Counted from the stretch's first letter, positions 1-11,204 are shown. The stretch is 64,000 nt of DNA from Agapetus fuscipes (GCA_951799405.1 OX637333.1:18847960-18911959); one strand, 5' to 3'. Numbers and translations: made by a program. Notes: generated by a model from the sequence alone, not told the origin.

Positions 1-30
1 AAAAATTAAACTTACTTAAAATTAAAAAAA

Positions 31-100
31 ACGCAACTAAGCTACACATATAGCGTAACTTTTTGCCGCGTTATCCCCGAAGGGATCGCAACACTGAAAA
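31..100 (-). repeat. SINE-A 3' fragment
   Basis: gcaactaagctacacatata and ccgcgttatccccgaaggga; the end of the tRNA-derived SINE. Confidence 0.65.
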
Positions 101-169
101 TCATTAGGCGACACACGCACAAGACAAAAGGTACAAATTTCAACGGCGATACCCATATACCAGAAAATA

Positions 170-424
170 CCTTGATTAATCTAGGTTAGTATGAGGTTGA
201 CCCCCATGCCGTAAAAACTTGGTTCACTTTTGCCAATACCACCCCGTTTCTGGGAATGGCGACAGGAGTTGCAAAATTTATATTCATTTTAGGTTTTTTT
301 ATTTTTGTAAGTGCACAGGCAGCATGTGTAAGCGCGAACTTGCACGTGTCTGCTTGTGGGCGTGCATTGAGTATAAGCCTTAAATGTCAATCTATCTTTG
401 CATATTACATTATAGATAGATACC
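170..424 (+). repeat. F250 copy, diverged
   Basis: Begins CTTGATTAATCTAGGTTAG and carries gttcacttttgccaatacc and tgtaagcgcgaact. It ends near tctttgcatatta. An older subfamily variant. Confidence 0.65.
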
Positions 425-541
425 TGAGGGTTCATCGACGAAAGAATCATTCAAAGAATCACTGTTCTCAAAGTCCGCTTCTTTAGCTGCCATCTTCTTC
501 CTGAAATATAAATAAATCCATCATGGCAAGAATCCTTGATA

Positions 542-1032
542 ATTTTAAAGAATGAAAAAAACGGATTTACTGACCGTGCAAAAGAGAAGAACGATTTTCT
601 CTACGTTTCGTCGGAGTCATATTCGACGTCCTCAGGAGACGTGTGTCCTTTATAGGGAGGACCCACGAACTGTTGAATTGTTGTTGTAAGATCGAGGCCG
701 AAGGTTGTAGGTATTTTTAGTAACCTTCGGAGAAATATCCATAGATGTCGCTCTAGCTCCAGTTGTACAGAAGGACGATATTATGTCTTCTTGTGAAATC
801 GTCGATTAATGAAAGGGTGGATCATTGGAGTTAGTACTGGCCTCCATATACTGGAAAGCTTGTAGCTATCATCTCTGTTGAAGTTGGGGTGCCTGTGTAT
901 TTCAATTGCTTCCTTCACAAGTCGGGGGATGAGAAATCTTTCCTTAGATAGAATCTTTATTTTATCAAATCTGATAAGATGATTCTTCTCTTTTGCACGG
1001 TCAGTAAATCCGTTTTTTTCATTCTTTAAAAT
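542..1032. mobile_element. Penelope-like / TIR element with ~50-bp inverted ends
   Basis: The sequence at 542-593 (aaagaatgaaaaaaacgg...) recurs reverse-complemented at 981-1032. Just inside the left end, the minus strand reads CTCCTGAGGACGTCG...CGACGAAACG, the hammerhead-like signature of Penelope-like elements. Confidence 0.6.
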
Positions 1033-1189
1033 GTCTAACGACCGTAATCATAATTTAAAATCTTTAATCCTTGATAATGATTCAGAAACTAATGTCAACT
1101 GTTTAGGGACCTGTCCATTAGAAATGACACCTTTTTTAAATAGACTGCACAAACAAAATTATTTCATTTTTTCCGGCAGGCAAACATCA

Positions 1190-1275
1190 GCTCTATGTGA
1201 CTAGGGTTCTTAGCAACCAATAGCAAAATATTATTTAGTCCTCTCCCTAGAAACCCGGCCGCGTGAAGTCCCTTT
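1190..1275 (+). repeat. Dispersed element fragment (ccctagaaacccggc)
   Basis: gttcttagcaaccaatagc, then ctccctagaaacccggccg. Related pieces at 20716-20812, 30309-30412 and 40660-40705. Confidence 0.55.
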
Positions 1276-2778
1276 TTTTATAGACTTTGTGGGAAGTCAA
1301 GGGTTTCAAAATTTGAATTATTCTCAGCGGGCAAGTCATATGTCTATGTCGAGCTATGGGCGAGTGGACAAGGCGATGGTAATCGAATTGGCGTTTGAAA
1401 TCAGCGAAGACTGATGTCAAGCTTTTTTCGAAATATGAAGGAGAAATTAATGGGTTAGTTTTCTTTGCTTTGAGAAAATTAATTAAATGATTCAAATTGA
1501 GGTTAGGTTTTGATTACAGAAGAAAATGAATATAATAACGTAATTATTATTTAAACGATCACATAAGGTAATAAATGTGTACTTACATTCATCATAAATT
1601 TGCTAATATTGTAAACACACAACTTTTTCTTGGTTTGTTGCCAAAAACAAAAGAAAACTATTTTGATGTATTCCAATCTCTTGATTTTGTCTACATTGAA
1701 TTCTTATTTCAAATTTGAAATGTTAGCATTTGTGTCCAAAACAATGAAGAATCATATTTTCCTTAAAATAAAGCACATATGTATAGTAAAATTGTTGATA
1801 TTTATAAGTATTCAGCTTCCCCAATAAAGTAATAATTATTATTTGCTACACTGTTGTTTTATTGTCCGAGTGGGTTTAGTGTCGGCATTTGAGTCACAAC
1901 ACGTCTATTTCATGATTGAACTTGTTGTATATAATCATTTTTTTTGTTTATTTTATTTTGTATGATTTTTTTTACATAATACCGGCTAAGTGGACACCAA
2001 AACACCGAAATACGAAAAAATGACGTTTGAGAAACTTACAAAATGGCTACTGAGTCCGTGTGGATTTTCAAAACACGGAAATTACAATTCCAAATACGAA
2101 TGGAAAGAACACTCCCATTCAAATTTGGAATGTTTCACTTGTATTGGGTTATTATTGCGTTTTGTTGTCACAATCTGGCCACTTTCATAATAAATTATTG
2201 ATATTCTATGCGCGTCGGCCACAAACGGGAACAAACGGAGTCGTTTCTTCGTTGTCGTAAACCCAGGCGGTCTGAAACAACGAAAGAGAAGCTAGAACCA
2301 CGGCAAAGCGCAGAACACAACCAATCCGGACAGCCGCACAGAACATCCGAAACATTCTATTGCAGGCTGGGGTTTATAAACGAACACAAATAACATCATG
2401 CATCTCTTTCACTTCTTGACTATATCTACCTGTTAGAAAGAGACCATTTTATGTGTGAAATAAGTATTCAGTCTCATTTTGTGCTATTCAGTCGAACGAT
2501 TTTCGATGTTCTAGTACAAAATGTGAAGAGAAGAGTCGAGCTGCTGAATAAAGCGCTGTACATACCTACAGAATTATGTTCTACATATTCTGTGTCATAC
2601 ATATAGCTATCATTTCCACCAGTGACTTGAGTGTTTTTTTATCGCTGTAGTAGAAACTGGTAGAGACATTATTATTATAAAAATAATTATTAATTCTCAT
2701 ATCCCTTGAAAATCCTTCTCAGTAAAATGAACGTTTCAAAGCGTCAAAAGTATGCGATTTTTTTTTGATGATTCTATT

Positions 2779-3282
2779 CCTTGACTTATAGGTTGGTATG
2801 AGGCTGACCACCCATATTGAAAAAATGGTTCACTTTGCCAAAGTCACCCCTGTTTCAGGGAAGGTCGGCAAGAGTTGCAGGGCTTATGTTTATTTGAGAT
2901 TGAGTTTTATATTGTAGGTCCACATGCGGCATGTCGCACGTTTAATAATAAAGAGCAATAACTCAAAATACATGAATTTTGGGAAATCACGTTTGAAGTT
3001 CAGACAACCAGTATACAACTTGTATGGGATGAAAAAGGCGGCCGATGTTTTATCTCGGTCATATTCGTCCAAATTGAACGGCTGTCGCATTCTACCTATT
3101 CTTCTTGCATTGTTCTTGCGTTTTATTCTTTATTACAAAATCTCGATTTTCCCAATTTTTTAGTTATTTCTCTTTATTAAGCGTGCGATGTGTTAGCGCG
3201 AAATTGTGCGTGTCTGTGCATTTAATATGAATCTCAAATAATACGTATATGTATATCTTTGCAACTGAGATTTAGATTTAGA
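2779..3282 (+). repeat. F250 copy interrupted by a TIR element
   Basis: Left part 2779-2934 and right part 3188-3282, with the 253-bp element between them. A further 5'-truncated F250 tail follows at 3283-3361. Confidence 0.8.
2935..3187. mobile_element. 253-bp TIR element nested in an F250 copy
   Basis: The ends CGCACG...CGTGCG belong to near-perfect inverted repeats of about 24 bp (CGCACGTTTAATAATAAAGAG versus a one-gap counterpart at 3163-3187). 4-bp duplications ATGT lie at 2931-2934 and 3188-3191. Removing it rebuilds the GGCATGTGTTAGCG of the host F250 repeat. Non-coding; superfamily not identified. Confidence 0.8.
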
Positions 3283-3480
3283 ACTACCTACACGTGTTTG
3301 TTTGTGGGCTTGCATTTGATATGAGCTTTAAATGTTAATATATCTATGCAACTTAGATAAGGTATAGATATTTTAAGTAGGTATGAACTCAAAATACGGG
3401 CTCATGATGAACTTACATATATATCCGACTTTTAAAAAATAAATTTGAGAAGATGATTGCAAGTCCCAAAGTATTTAGTC

Positions 3481-3735
3481 CTAATCTAATCTAAGTTGCA
3501 AAGATATGTAACATTGGGGATTCACATTACATGCATTCTCACAAGCAGACACGTAGGTACAAGTTCGCGCTTGCGCATGCCGCATGTGAACAAACAATAT
3601 AAGAACCAAATCTCAAATGGACATACACCCTGCAACTCTTGTCGAACTTCCTTGAAATAGGGGTGAGATTGGCAAAGTGAACCATTTTCTGCAGCATGGG
3701 TGGTCAGCCGCATACCAACCTATAAGTCAAGGAAA
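3481..3735 (-). repeat. F250 copy
   Basis: Full-length, minus; tail aatctaatctaagttgc at the low end and ataagtcaagga at the high end. Abuts SINE-A at 3752. Confidence 0.8.
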
Positions 3736-3751
3736 TACCTAATACTCCTAA

Positions 3752-4084
3752 AACGCAAATAAGCTACACATATAGTGTAACTTCTTGCCGCGTTATTCCC
3801 GAAGGGGTCGCATGTGGCGAGTTGAACCAATTTATTTTTACAGGTACCTAAGGGGGCCGGCCTTACGCCAACCACTTCAGTTGAAGTGGGGGTTTCCCAG
3901 CTCCCGAAAGGGCTGGTACTCATTTCTTGTGAAGGCTGAGTAAACCTTGCCGGTATTTTATTTTGGGGTTTGAAATAAACACCGAAACGCAAAATCATTT
4001 CAATCGACACCCTCGGTAGGATTCGGACCCGAGCCCACGGCATGGAATGCAAGCACTCTACCAACTGAGCTATCGACCGGACAA
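3752..4084 (-). repeat. SINE-A (tRNA-derived), full length
   Basis: The tRNA-like head at the high end (reverse complement: TAGCTCAGTTGGTAGAGTGC as A box, GGGTCCGAATCC as a slightly mutated B box). The body has ccacttcaactgaagtgg (self-complementary) and a 3' end with ccttcgggaataacgcggc and the tgtgtagctta motif. A tRNA gene is excluded: there is no acceptor stem. Confidence 0.88.
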
Positions 4085-4159
4085 TCCTAACCGAAAATAA
4101 ATAAATTGATAGGTAGGTAGATATTAGGTCTGAACTTAAGAATCATCGTGTCCCTTGTT

Positions 4160-4282
4160 TCAGGTTCTTTGACTAATGGAATGAGGTTAACCTCCATGCT
4201 GTAAAAACTTAGTTCATTTTTGCGGATGCCACCCCAGTTTCAGGGAAAGGCGGCAGAAGTTGCAAGGTTTGGTTTATTTACC
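4160..4282 (+). repeat. F250 copy, 3'-truncated
   Basis: Only the first half (ttctttgactaatggaatgagg ... gcggcagaagttgcaagg); cut just before a perfect palindrome at 4293. Confidence 0.6.
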
Positions 4283-4292
4283 ATGTAAAACT

Positions 4293-4354
4293 CTCACTTA
4301 CTCTAGTCAAAACTATATCACATAAGTGATATAGTTTTGACTAGAGTAAGTGAG
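4293..4354. repeat. Perfect 29-bp palindrome, 4-nt loop
   Basis: Arms 4293-4321 and 4326-4354 are exact complements; loop ATAA. Confidence 0.95.
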
Positions 4355-4393
4355 CGAAAGATATTCGATTGCGTGCAGGCACTTGTTTGTTTA

Positions 4394-4842
4394 CAATAGG
4401 GAAATTTCACAAAAAAAAAATCTTGTGGATTTAAATTCCTTTATAGGTATTTGCTTATCATAAAAATTCTTGAATTTTATTTTTACTTGCTTTTTTTTAC
4501 AAAGTTATTCATGTTCAAAAAATGAAGTTTGAATTTACGCGCCAAAACGCTCCTTGTATTGAATTTTCGGCTGTGACGTCATTTTCTTTGACTTTTTATA
4601 GCCATCGCAATACCAGCAGCGTTGTCGATACAAGAAAATGACGTCACGGGGGCTACAAATTTCGTTGACGGATCGCACATCCGTTTCAAAACCGGTCAAA
4701 ATTTTCAAAAGATATTTTTCAAATTAAAAATTATATAAATTTATTTTGGACTTGAAAGTAGGCCCTTGTTTATATGCTTATCGTAATCTAACAAAATTAT
4801 ACACTTTTTATCAAATTCCTCACTATTGCAAATACCCTATTG
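4394..4842. mobile_element. ~449-bp TIR element with CRE-like palindromes
   Basis: Ends CAATAGGGAAAT and ACCCTATTG. The central part has TGACGTCATTTTCTT (4574-4588) and its reverse complement near 4634-4649. It shares cgcgccaaaacgc with the second copy at 33.7 kb. Non-coding. Confidence 0.6.
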
Positions 4843-4904
4843 TTTCAGTTGTCCAGTTACTGTCATGGTGTGCTAAAATTGATTAAAAATTTGTATTACT
4901 TTGT

Positions 4905-4998
4905 TACCATTCGAGATCTCGAAAATGCCGAGATCTCGCCGAGATCGAATTTCTGATCCCTCGAGATCTCGACTTAGCGATCTCGTCCCGAGATTGCA
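4905..4998. repeat. Cluster of CGAGATCTCG palindromes
   Basis: CGAGATCTCG or CCGAGATCTCGC-type sites at about 4912, 4929 and 4961, with half-sites between and after. Confidence 0.8.
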
Positions 4999-5530
4999 TT
5001 CCCTAAGCATGTGTAATAAGCACGAACTTGTGGGCATGCATTATATATAGTGATACGGCACACTTTTTTCTGTAGGCCCTGAATTTCGCCATCCGTCGAA
5101 CTCCTTGACAAAACATAGCCCTACACGCTGATTGGCCGGCGTTCGGCAAGACACCGGCCGAGCCGGATTTACTGTAACAAAATTTATGTGTTTTATTGTA
5201 ATAAAAAGGGAATAATTTGTCACAAGGTTTGTCGGCCTGTTGGCCCGAAGACCGGTTCTGTTTGTAACTTGTACTGAAAAGAGAAAAAGAGAATAAAAAA
5301 CGAAAGTAAAGAAAAACCTTCAACCAAGTCTTCCTCATTTTTTTTTATTTTGAAGAGAGGGTATCAATAGATTATAGATACACAAGAACAATGCTGTGAA
5401 AGGAATGACGGGATTTGAACTTGGGTGGTTTTCTTTCAAACATACCTGCTCAAATTACTATCACCTTATCCTCTCATCCGCAGAGGTTTTTTTTAAATAT
5501 TTACTCTGTTTTATTTTGGAACAGCAAGAT

Positions 5531-5776
5531 GTTCCTTGACTTACAGGTTGGTATGCGGCTGACCACCCATACAGTAAAAAATGGTTCACTTTGCCAATGT
5601 CACCCCTGTTTCAGGGAAGGACGGCAAGAGTTGCAGAGCTTATGTTCATTTGAGATTGGGTTTTTATATTGTAGGTCCACATGCGGCATGTGTTAGCTCG
5701 AAATTATACATGTCTGCTTGTGGGAATGCATTTAATATAAATCTTAAATGATATATATCTTTGCAGCTTAGATTAG
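5531..5776 (+). repeat. F250 copy
   Basis: Full-length from TTCCTTGACTTACAGG to cttagattagattag. Confidence 0.8.
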
Positions 5777-6012
5777 ATTAGAAGCTGCTAGCGATAACGT
5801 GTATAAGTTCTCTGCATTTGTTTCCAAGGCTTCGATAGCCCAGTATTTTCGACATAACATCTGGTCGATAGCACATTCTGATTAGAACCTACCTTAAATA
5901 GGGACTATTAATAGGTACTTAAAAAAAAAAAAAAACATGAATGATTGATGAAAAAGGTTTCTTGATAAATTGGTCAAAAACGTACTTCCCTATATAAGGC
6001 AACGCTACGCTA

Positions 6013-6152
6013 CTACGCTAAGCTACACATATAGTGTAACTTCTTGCCCCGTTTTCCCCGTAGGAGCCGATGTGGCGAATGGAACTTTTTTTAAGGTAGG
6101 GGGGCTGGCCTTACGTCAACCACTTCAGTTGAAGTGGGGGTTTCCCAGCAGC
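6013..6152 (-). repeat. SINE-A 3' half
   Basis: taagctacacatatagtgta through gaagtgggggtttcccagc; the tRNA head is missing. Confidence 0.75.
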
Positions 6153-6968
6153 CAGAATGTGCTATCGATCAGATATTATGTCAAAAATACCGGATTATCG
6201 GAGAGGACAGAGGAGGAGGTATAAGTGAGGATATTTCATCCGAACAAACACTGTTATAGTACCTATTGATGAGACTGCTCATTCCAACTTTCCTTCTGTG
6301 CTCGAGGGAATTTAATTTGGTTGGCTGTAAGAGTAGAGTTATCAATCAATTCCGCCGCTCCTTTTTGCACAGAGTCATTTGGTAACTCTATTCATTCATC
6401 TTTAAAAAAAAAACAAATATCTAAATGAGTTGTAGTTTTGACAAATTCTGAACAATTCTAATAAGAACTAATTGTTATTCAATGAAACATTGTTTATTAA
6501 TACGTACCTAAGTCTGTAAATTTGTGCTTTACATTTTCATAATGCAAATAGGTACCTACTTTTAAATGTTACAAAATCAAAAAAACATATGTATTGTACA
6601 CAACAACATTAAATGTTAAATATATTAAGATTAATCAGTCCATCATTTTTTACAATATCACAATTTACTACAGGTTTACACGGATTGTATTGAACAAAGT
6701 GGGGGTTGAGTGAGGGAGCTAGACTACAAACTGTTCAAATTAATGGATCTCATTTTGCTCTCCTTCAAGAAAATAATTCTTCATTTACACAACAACCTCC
6801 CTGACACAACTTCTGATAATTTTAAGCATATTGAACGGGCATTTTTCAATCAAAATATGGAATGAGGACTTCCAACCTAATATAATATATCAAAAGTTAC
6901 ATTTCAAAAAGTTCCGATTTCCAACACGTTCATCACGATCCGCGCATATAAGTAGGTAGGTACCTAAT

Positions 6969-9044
6969 TTATTCTATCACAGGCGCTTTGGAAGCTTTAG
7001 AGGTTTTCTTCTTTTTCTGTTTACTTCCACTAACACGATTGGACTTTACAATGTTGTTCTTTTTCTTGACATTCTTGAAGGCACTTGAAGGGTAAATAAC
7101 TACAGTGTCAACTGAAGGAGCGTTCGAGGATAAACGAATTGAAGGAATAGGATTGGAGGAATCCGAGTTTAGATTCGTTGTCAACTGTGCAACACTCTTA
7201 TTGACGTTGTCCATCAGGTTTGATTGGGACTTGATACAGTCACTAATAGTGCTAGCACTGCTACTCTTGTACTGTTCTAAGGCTTGCAACTCCAGCTCAT
7301 TCCATTTCCGGTTGTTCATGCTTTCATCAGATGCATTGTATTGCTCCAAGGCTTCGATCTCCAGCTTTTCAAAGCGTTCTTTGTCAGTCGGATTCTTCTC
7401 AATTGGCTTCGAGAACTTCTTTTCTTCATCGTTTTTCTGAGATGTTGGCTCGGCATTTATAGATTTGTATATTGTTTTGAAATTATTCCCTGGTGGATTT
7501 GTTAAATGGATTGAATTCTCTGAAACCGAATTGGTAAGAACTGCACTGTATAATCTTTTGCCGCTTGGCAATTGCGTCCCATCAACAATTTTTGGTCCTG
7601 AAATACAAATTTCTTCTAGTTGATCAGAAGCTGCAGTTGCGCCACTAGATGAGTCAATGCGAACATGGTGCACGATTGAGGTGATATCTTCATTTGGTTT
7701 CGTATTGTGAAGCACAGGGAAATCTTCACTCGATGAAGATTTTTTGACACATTTTCGATTGAACTCAGCACAATTGTCCATGGCCTTTTCACATTGAGCA
7801 TTGTAAGATGTTTTCGGACTATTAACAAACATGAGAGACTTTGGTCTCAACACTGTTACTGGTTGTGGCAAACAACTTGCTCCATTGGCATAGTTTTTAT
7901 TGTTCCTCCTCTTTTTTCGTTTGTAGGCAGTATTGGCGATGCTGTCATTTAACAGTACATTTTGATCGATTTCCATGTATTTGGTTGTGTTTTCGCTTGT
8001 TTTGTATTCCTTAATTTTCTTTTTCAAACTGCTGCAATGCGTCATTCTCAGATTAAAATATTTGCTATCTTGATAATTATAAAATACGTCTTTACTTTTT
8101 TTGGCACCAATTTTTTTAAAACCCATTTTCCCTTCAGGATGATGTTTCTGCTTCGAAAAATTGCAAAGCCATTGATTTGCATGAAAGTCAACACCATCGA
8201 TGGAATGAGGTTTCGTTGTTTCCATGTGATCTTTTTCTGTTACTAATCTTTCCTCTATATAATCAAGACATTCTTCAGTATTTGTTTTATTCATGTTATC
8301 TCTTAAAATTGGGAAGTGATGGTTCAAAGGATGTTCATTAGCATCTGAAGAAGACACATCCCAGTTATCACAATTTCTTCGTTTCACATTAATGGATTTT
8401 GAAGCAGTTTCATGGCAAAACTGGTTAACTTCTAGAGTCTGTGATAAAAACGATTGTAGTTCTGGTGATTCAATTTTATGAATAGATTCTGGAAAAAAGT
8501 TTGAGAAAGGTTGGTGATCCGAAGTTATCAAGCAAGAATCTAGTTTAGTTTGCTGTGAAGGGTAATAATTATGGGTTGTAATGGAGTAAGTTGGGATCGA
8601 CACATCTTCTAGTGTTCCAACAGTTTCCTCCACCAAAGATACACCAAATATCTCACACAAATTCTGAAAATTGACGTATTTAAGCCAGGGAATCTCCCCA
8701 CCAATCTGTCGACTCGGTTTGCCAATCTTTTTGACTTTACTCGGCAATTTGTTCTGGGTTGATTTTTGTATTTTTGTTTTTGTGGGACAGTATGAGCTAT
8801 TGTGTTGAATGTACAGATAACCTGTTGTTAACATCTTCATCTGGCTTCTGAAAGCCTTTAAGCCATCTTCCATCTTCCTTATGCGTTCTCGGCACATATG
8901 AAAGATCGGCTTGCATGATGAATCACCTACTTGGCAGCTGCTGTTACTGCTCCAGAGTATCTTGACGGAAGGAGCGAGTATTTTCCTGGTGAGGATCTCT
9001 TCCTCGACGGAATTTGTACCAATAACGGTTAGATTGGCGCTCAT
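6969..9044 (-). CDS. Uncharacterised 691-residue basic protein, main exon
   Basis: One long uninterrupted exon runs from ATG (9044-9042) to TAA (6971-6969). I do not recognise a family. The protein is rich in Ser, Asn and Lys. It has a Cys/His-containing stretch near residues 25-50 (CQVG..C..IFHMC), a Lys-rich segment with IPWLKYVNF near residue 110, and a basic KKKK tail before the C-terminal PVIE. Two related motifs near the C-terminal third, KLEIEALEQYNASD and NELELQALEQYKSS, form a degenerate tandem repeat with heptad-like spacing. The reading frame stays open upstream to 9149, but a good acceptor (ttactttcaacag) at 9059-9061 suggests the exon starts at 9058, with Met at 9044 as first candidate start. 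An AATAAA on the minus strand lies near 6492-6497. A nuclear role is only a guess from composition. Real gene: likely; function: unknown. Confidence 0.75.
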   Translation of the reverse strand: MSANLTVIGTNSVEEEILTRKILAPSVKILWSSNSSCQVGDSSCKPIFHMCRERIRKMEDGLKAFRSQMKMLTTGYLYIQHNSSYCPTKTKIQKSTQNKLPSKVKKIGKPSRQIGGEIPWLKYVNFQNLCEIFGVSLVEETVGTLEDVSIPTYSITTHNYYPSQQTKLDSCLITSDHQPFSNFFPESIHKIESPELQSFLSQTLEVNQFCHETASKSINVKRRNCDNWDVSSSDANEHPLNHHFPILRDNMNKTNTEECLDYIEERLVTEKDHMETTKPHSIDGVDFHANQWLCNFSKQKHHPEGKMGFKKIGAKKSKDVFYNYQDSKYFNLRMTHCSSLKKKIKEYKTSENTTKYMEIDQNVLLNDSIANTAYKRKKRRNNKNYANGASCLPQPVTVLRPKSLMFVNSPKTSYNAQCEKAMDNCAEFNRKCVKKSSSSEDFPVLHNTKPNEDITSIVHHVRIDSSSGATAASDQLEEICISGPKIVDGTQLPSGKRLYSAVLTNSVSENSIHLTNPPGNNFKTIYKSINAEPTSQKNDEEKKFSKPIEKNPTDKERFEKLEIEALEQYNASDESMNNRKWNELELQALEQYKSSSASTISDCIKSQSNLMDNVNKSVAQLTTNLNSDSSNPIPSIRLSSNAPSVDTVVIYPSSAFKNVKKKNNIVKSNRVSGSKQKKKKTSKASKAPVIE

Positions 9045-10042
9045 CGACGGCGCCTGTTCTGTTGAAAGTAAATGACGATTATCAGTGCTCAGAAAATATT
9101 TAAAATGGAAAATCATTAATGAGAGATGTTTAAAAAGACTAAAATTCAAATGAAACGATTAATTGATGTTGCCTTTCCGGGTTTTGACCGTGGTCCTCGT
9201 TGTGGACTAGGATCCGAACCCGGAAAAGTAACGTCAATCATCTGACGTAGTTGTGAAAGCAGAAATAATGTTCATTGAAATGATTTTTTATAAAAGTAGC
9301 TTTTTTATAACAGTAAAACTACTCTCATTAAACTATATAAATGTAATGTTAGGTATTTTTAAATATAAAATCCCCTCATTACTTTAATTTTACGTTAAAG
9401 ATATTAAACACCACATCCATAAAGACATTGCTAACTCTGCTCTTTCTGACTGTAAAAAAATGTGTGTAGTTTTTAATTTTCCAATGACCTTTCACCTTTA
9501 TAAACAGTTGTAAATACATATATGCTAGCCGTAGTTAAAATAATAATTTCACAGTTAAAACTGTGGCAGATATCGCTTTTACACTTGGTCTCGATGTTTA
9601 GCGCTCTCTGATTGGCTGCCAACATGCCTCCCAGTGCTTGTTTGGTTTATCCATTTGATTCAAAGATGACCTTTCACATCTTAACAATATGAGCTAAGAA
9701 AAAAACGTAAAACACGATAATGTGAGAGTTGCTTTAAATATTTTTCAAATCAATTTCCAATTTTCATAAGACACATTGGTCCGGTACACATACAAACATT
9801 GCCCATGTGAAATTATCACTGATGGGCATAAGACAATGAATAAGCACTAATGTGACGAGCAGTGTATGACAGATTCTCAGCTAGTGAAAACGAGAATAAA
9901 TAAAGATGCCGCAAATTAAAGAGGTTAGGACGTCAACACAATTGCGAAATACAGCGAAATCGTATATCGAAAGACGAGTATATTACCTATATTTATAAGC
10001 TCAAGTGTTACCTCAATATGTAAAATGAAAATCGGAACTTAC

Positions 10043-10195
10043 GCGACTGCGTTGAAGGAGTGTTTCGAAAGTGGAAAGTGTGAGAGAAATAGGAGAAATC
10101 GTATCCGGGAATGATGTAACTGGTCAAGAAGTGGGGCAGCTGGATTTCTGGGTAGAGGATATCGAATTTGAGCACCCAATTCGGTAAGTTTCTTC
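10043..10195 (-). other. Putative upstream exon of the 691-residue gene
   Basis: On the minus strand the acceptor tctttag precedes position 10195 and a consensus donor gtaagt follows 10043. Joined to the acceptor at 9058, one frame continues without a stop into the main ORF and would add about 50 residues (NLPNWVLKFDILYPEIQLPH...), reaching the main Met through a split Gln codon. No in-frame ATG is present in this exon, and the next candidate exon upstream does not support that phase. It may be coding with an unseen start, or 5' UTR. Confidence 0.4.
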
Positions 10196-10268
10196 CTAAA
10201 GATGCCAAGAAAAGTCAACTTGAGTAAGAAAGTTATAGCAGTGAGATGGAATATAATCATTGACTTAC

Positions 10269-10334
10269 GCAGCTTTTACCTCGTAATATTGTCATCGGTT
10301 CAACCTGAATATCGTGCCCTTTTGTTTTTTGCGC
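10269..10334 (-). other. Putative 66-nt 5' exon
   Basis: A 66-nt segment lies between acceptor attttcag and donor gtaagt on the minus strand. One frame is fully open (AQKTKGHDIQVEPM...) but, joined to the 10043-10195 exon, it meets a stop after about 23 codons. If the two exons belong together, an upstream ORF of about 32 codons starting at the internal ATG is possible. Otherwise this is 5' UTR or chance. Confidence 0.3.
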
Positions 10335-10385
10335 CTGAAAATATTCAGAACTTCAATAAAGCGTTTATTTAGATATGCGGAAAAG

Positions 10386-11204
10386 TACCGTATTTTACGG
10401 ACTATAGAGTTCTTTAAAAAATCCCTTCAAAGTTCAGGTCTTGTGCTCAAAATCAATATGAAATAACCACTTGTGTATCATAATTTAAAATTCTCACAAT
10501 TTAAAAAAAATAACAAAAAATATGGACGATGTTAGAGCAAAACAATCTCTATTTGACAGCATTAGATTTGACTGGTAGTAGCAGTGCGCTGATTAAGAAC
10601 ATGAGTTCACCAGAAGGGATTCACAAGTTTACAAACACTGTCTCCTTCGGGCCGAGACATCACAAACCATGAAGAAAGCTTAAAAATTTAGTGCGCTCAC
10701 ATGTCGACGTGTCGTGGGGTGTAAAAAGTGTATAAAAGTTCGCGTTGTCATTTCCGATCACTGGCGACGCTGTTGAATCTTTGTATGGAAAATTTAACAG
10801 CGCTTTCAGTGAGCTTAATTAAATACTACATAGCAAAGCGAGCTTCCATGTATTTTTTACTCCCCACAACACGTGAGCGTACACCAGTTTTATACCTACT
10901 CGGGGTATAGATGACGAGTCAGTTCGCAAAAAAAATTTTTAGTCTCTCTTTGCGATCTGATAAGAAAAATGTTAATATTTTTCAGGGTTTGGTGGTTTAC
11001 ACAGTGAAAGTCCATTGTATAATTAATCAAAGAAATATACTGTTTTAATTCACTTTTTTATTATTTTATTTTAAATATGTCTAACAGTTTTATAAAATAA
11101 TAAAAAAGTGAATTAAAACAGTTTATTTCTTTGATTAATTAGAAAAATGTTATTTTTAAAAAAACTTTAAAATCAAGTGAGTCTTATAGTCCGTAAAATA
11201 TGTT
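10386..11204. mobile_element. ~819-bp TIR element (TATTTTACGGACTATA ends)
   Basis: Both ends carry TATTTTACGGACTATA in inverted orientation (10391-10406; 11183-11198). It contains a 119-bp palindrome at 11022-11140 and a segment (10785-10905) repeated at 13300-13425. No transposase seen. Confidence 0.65.
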
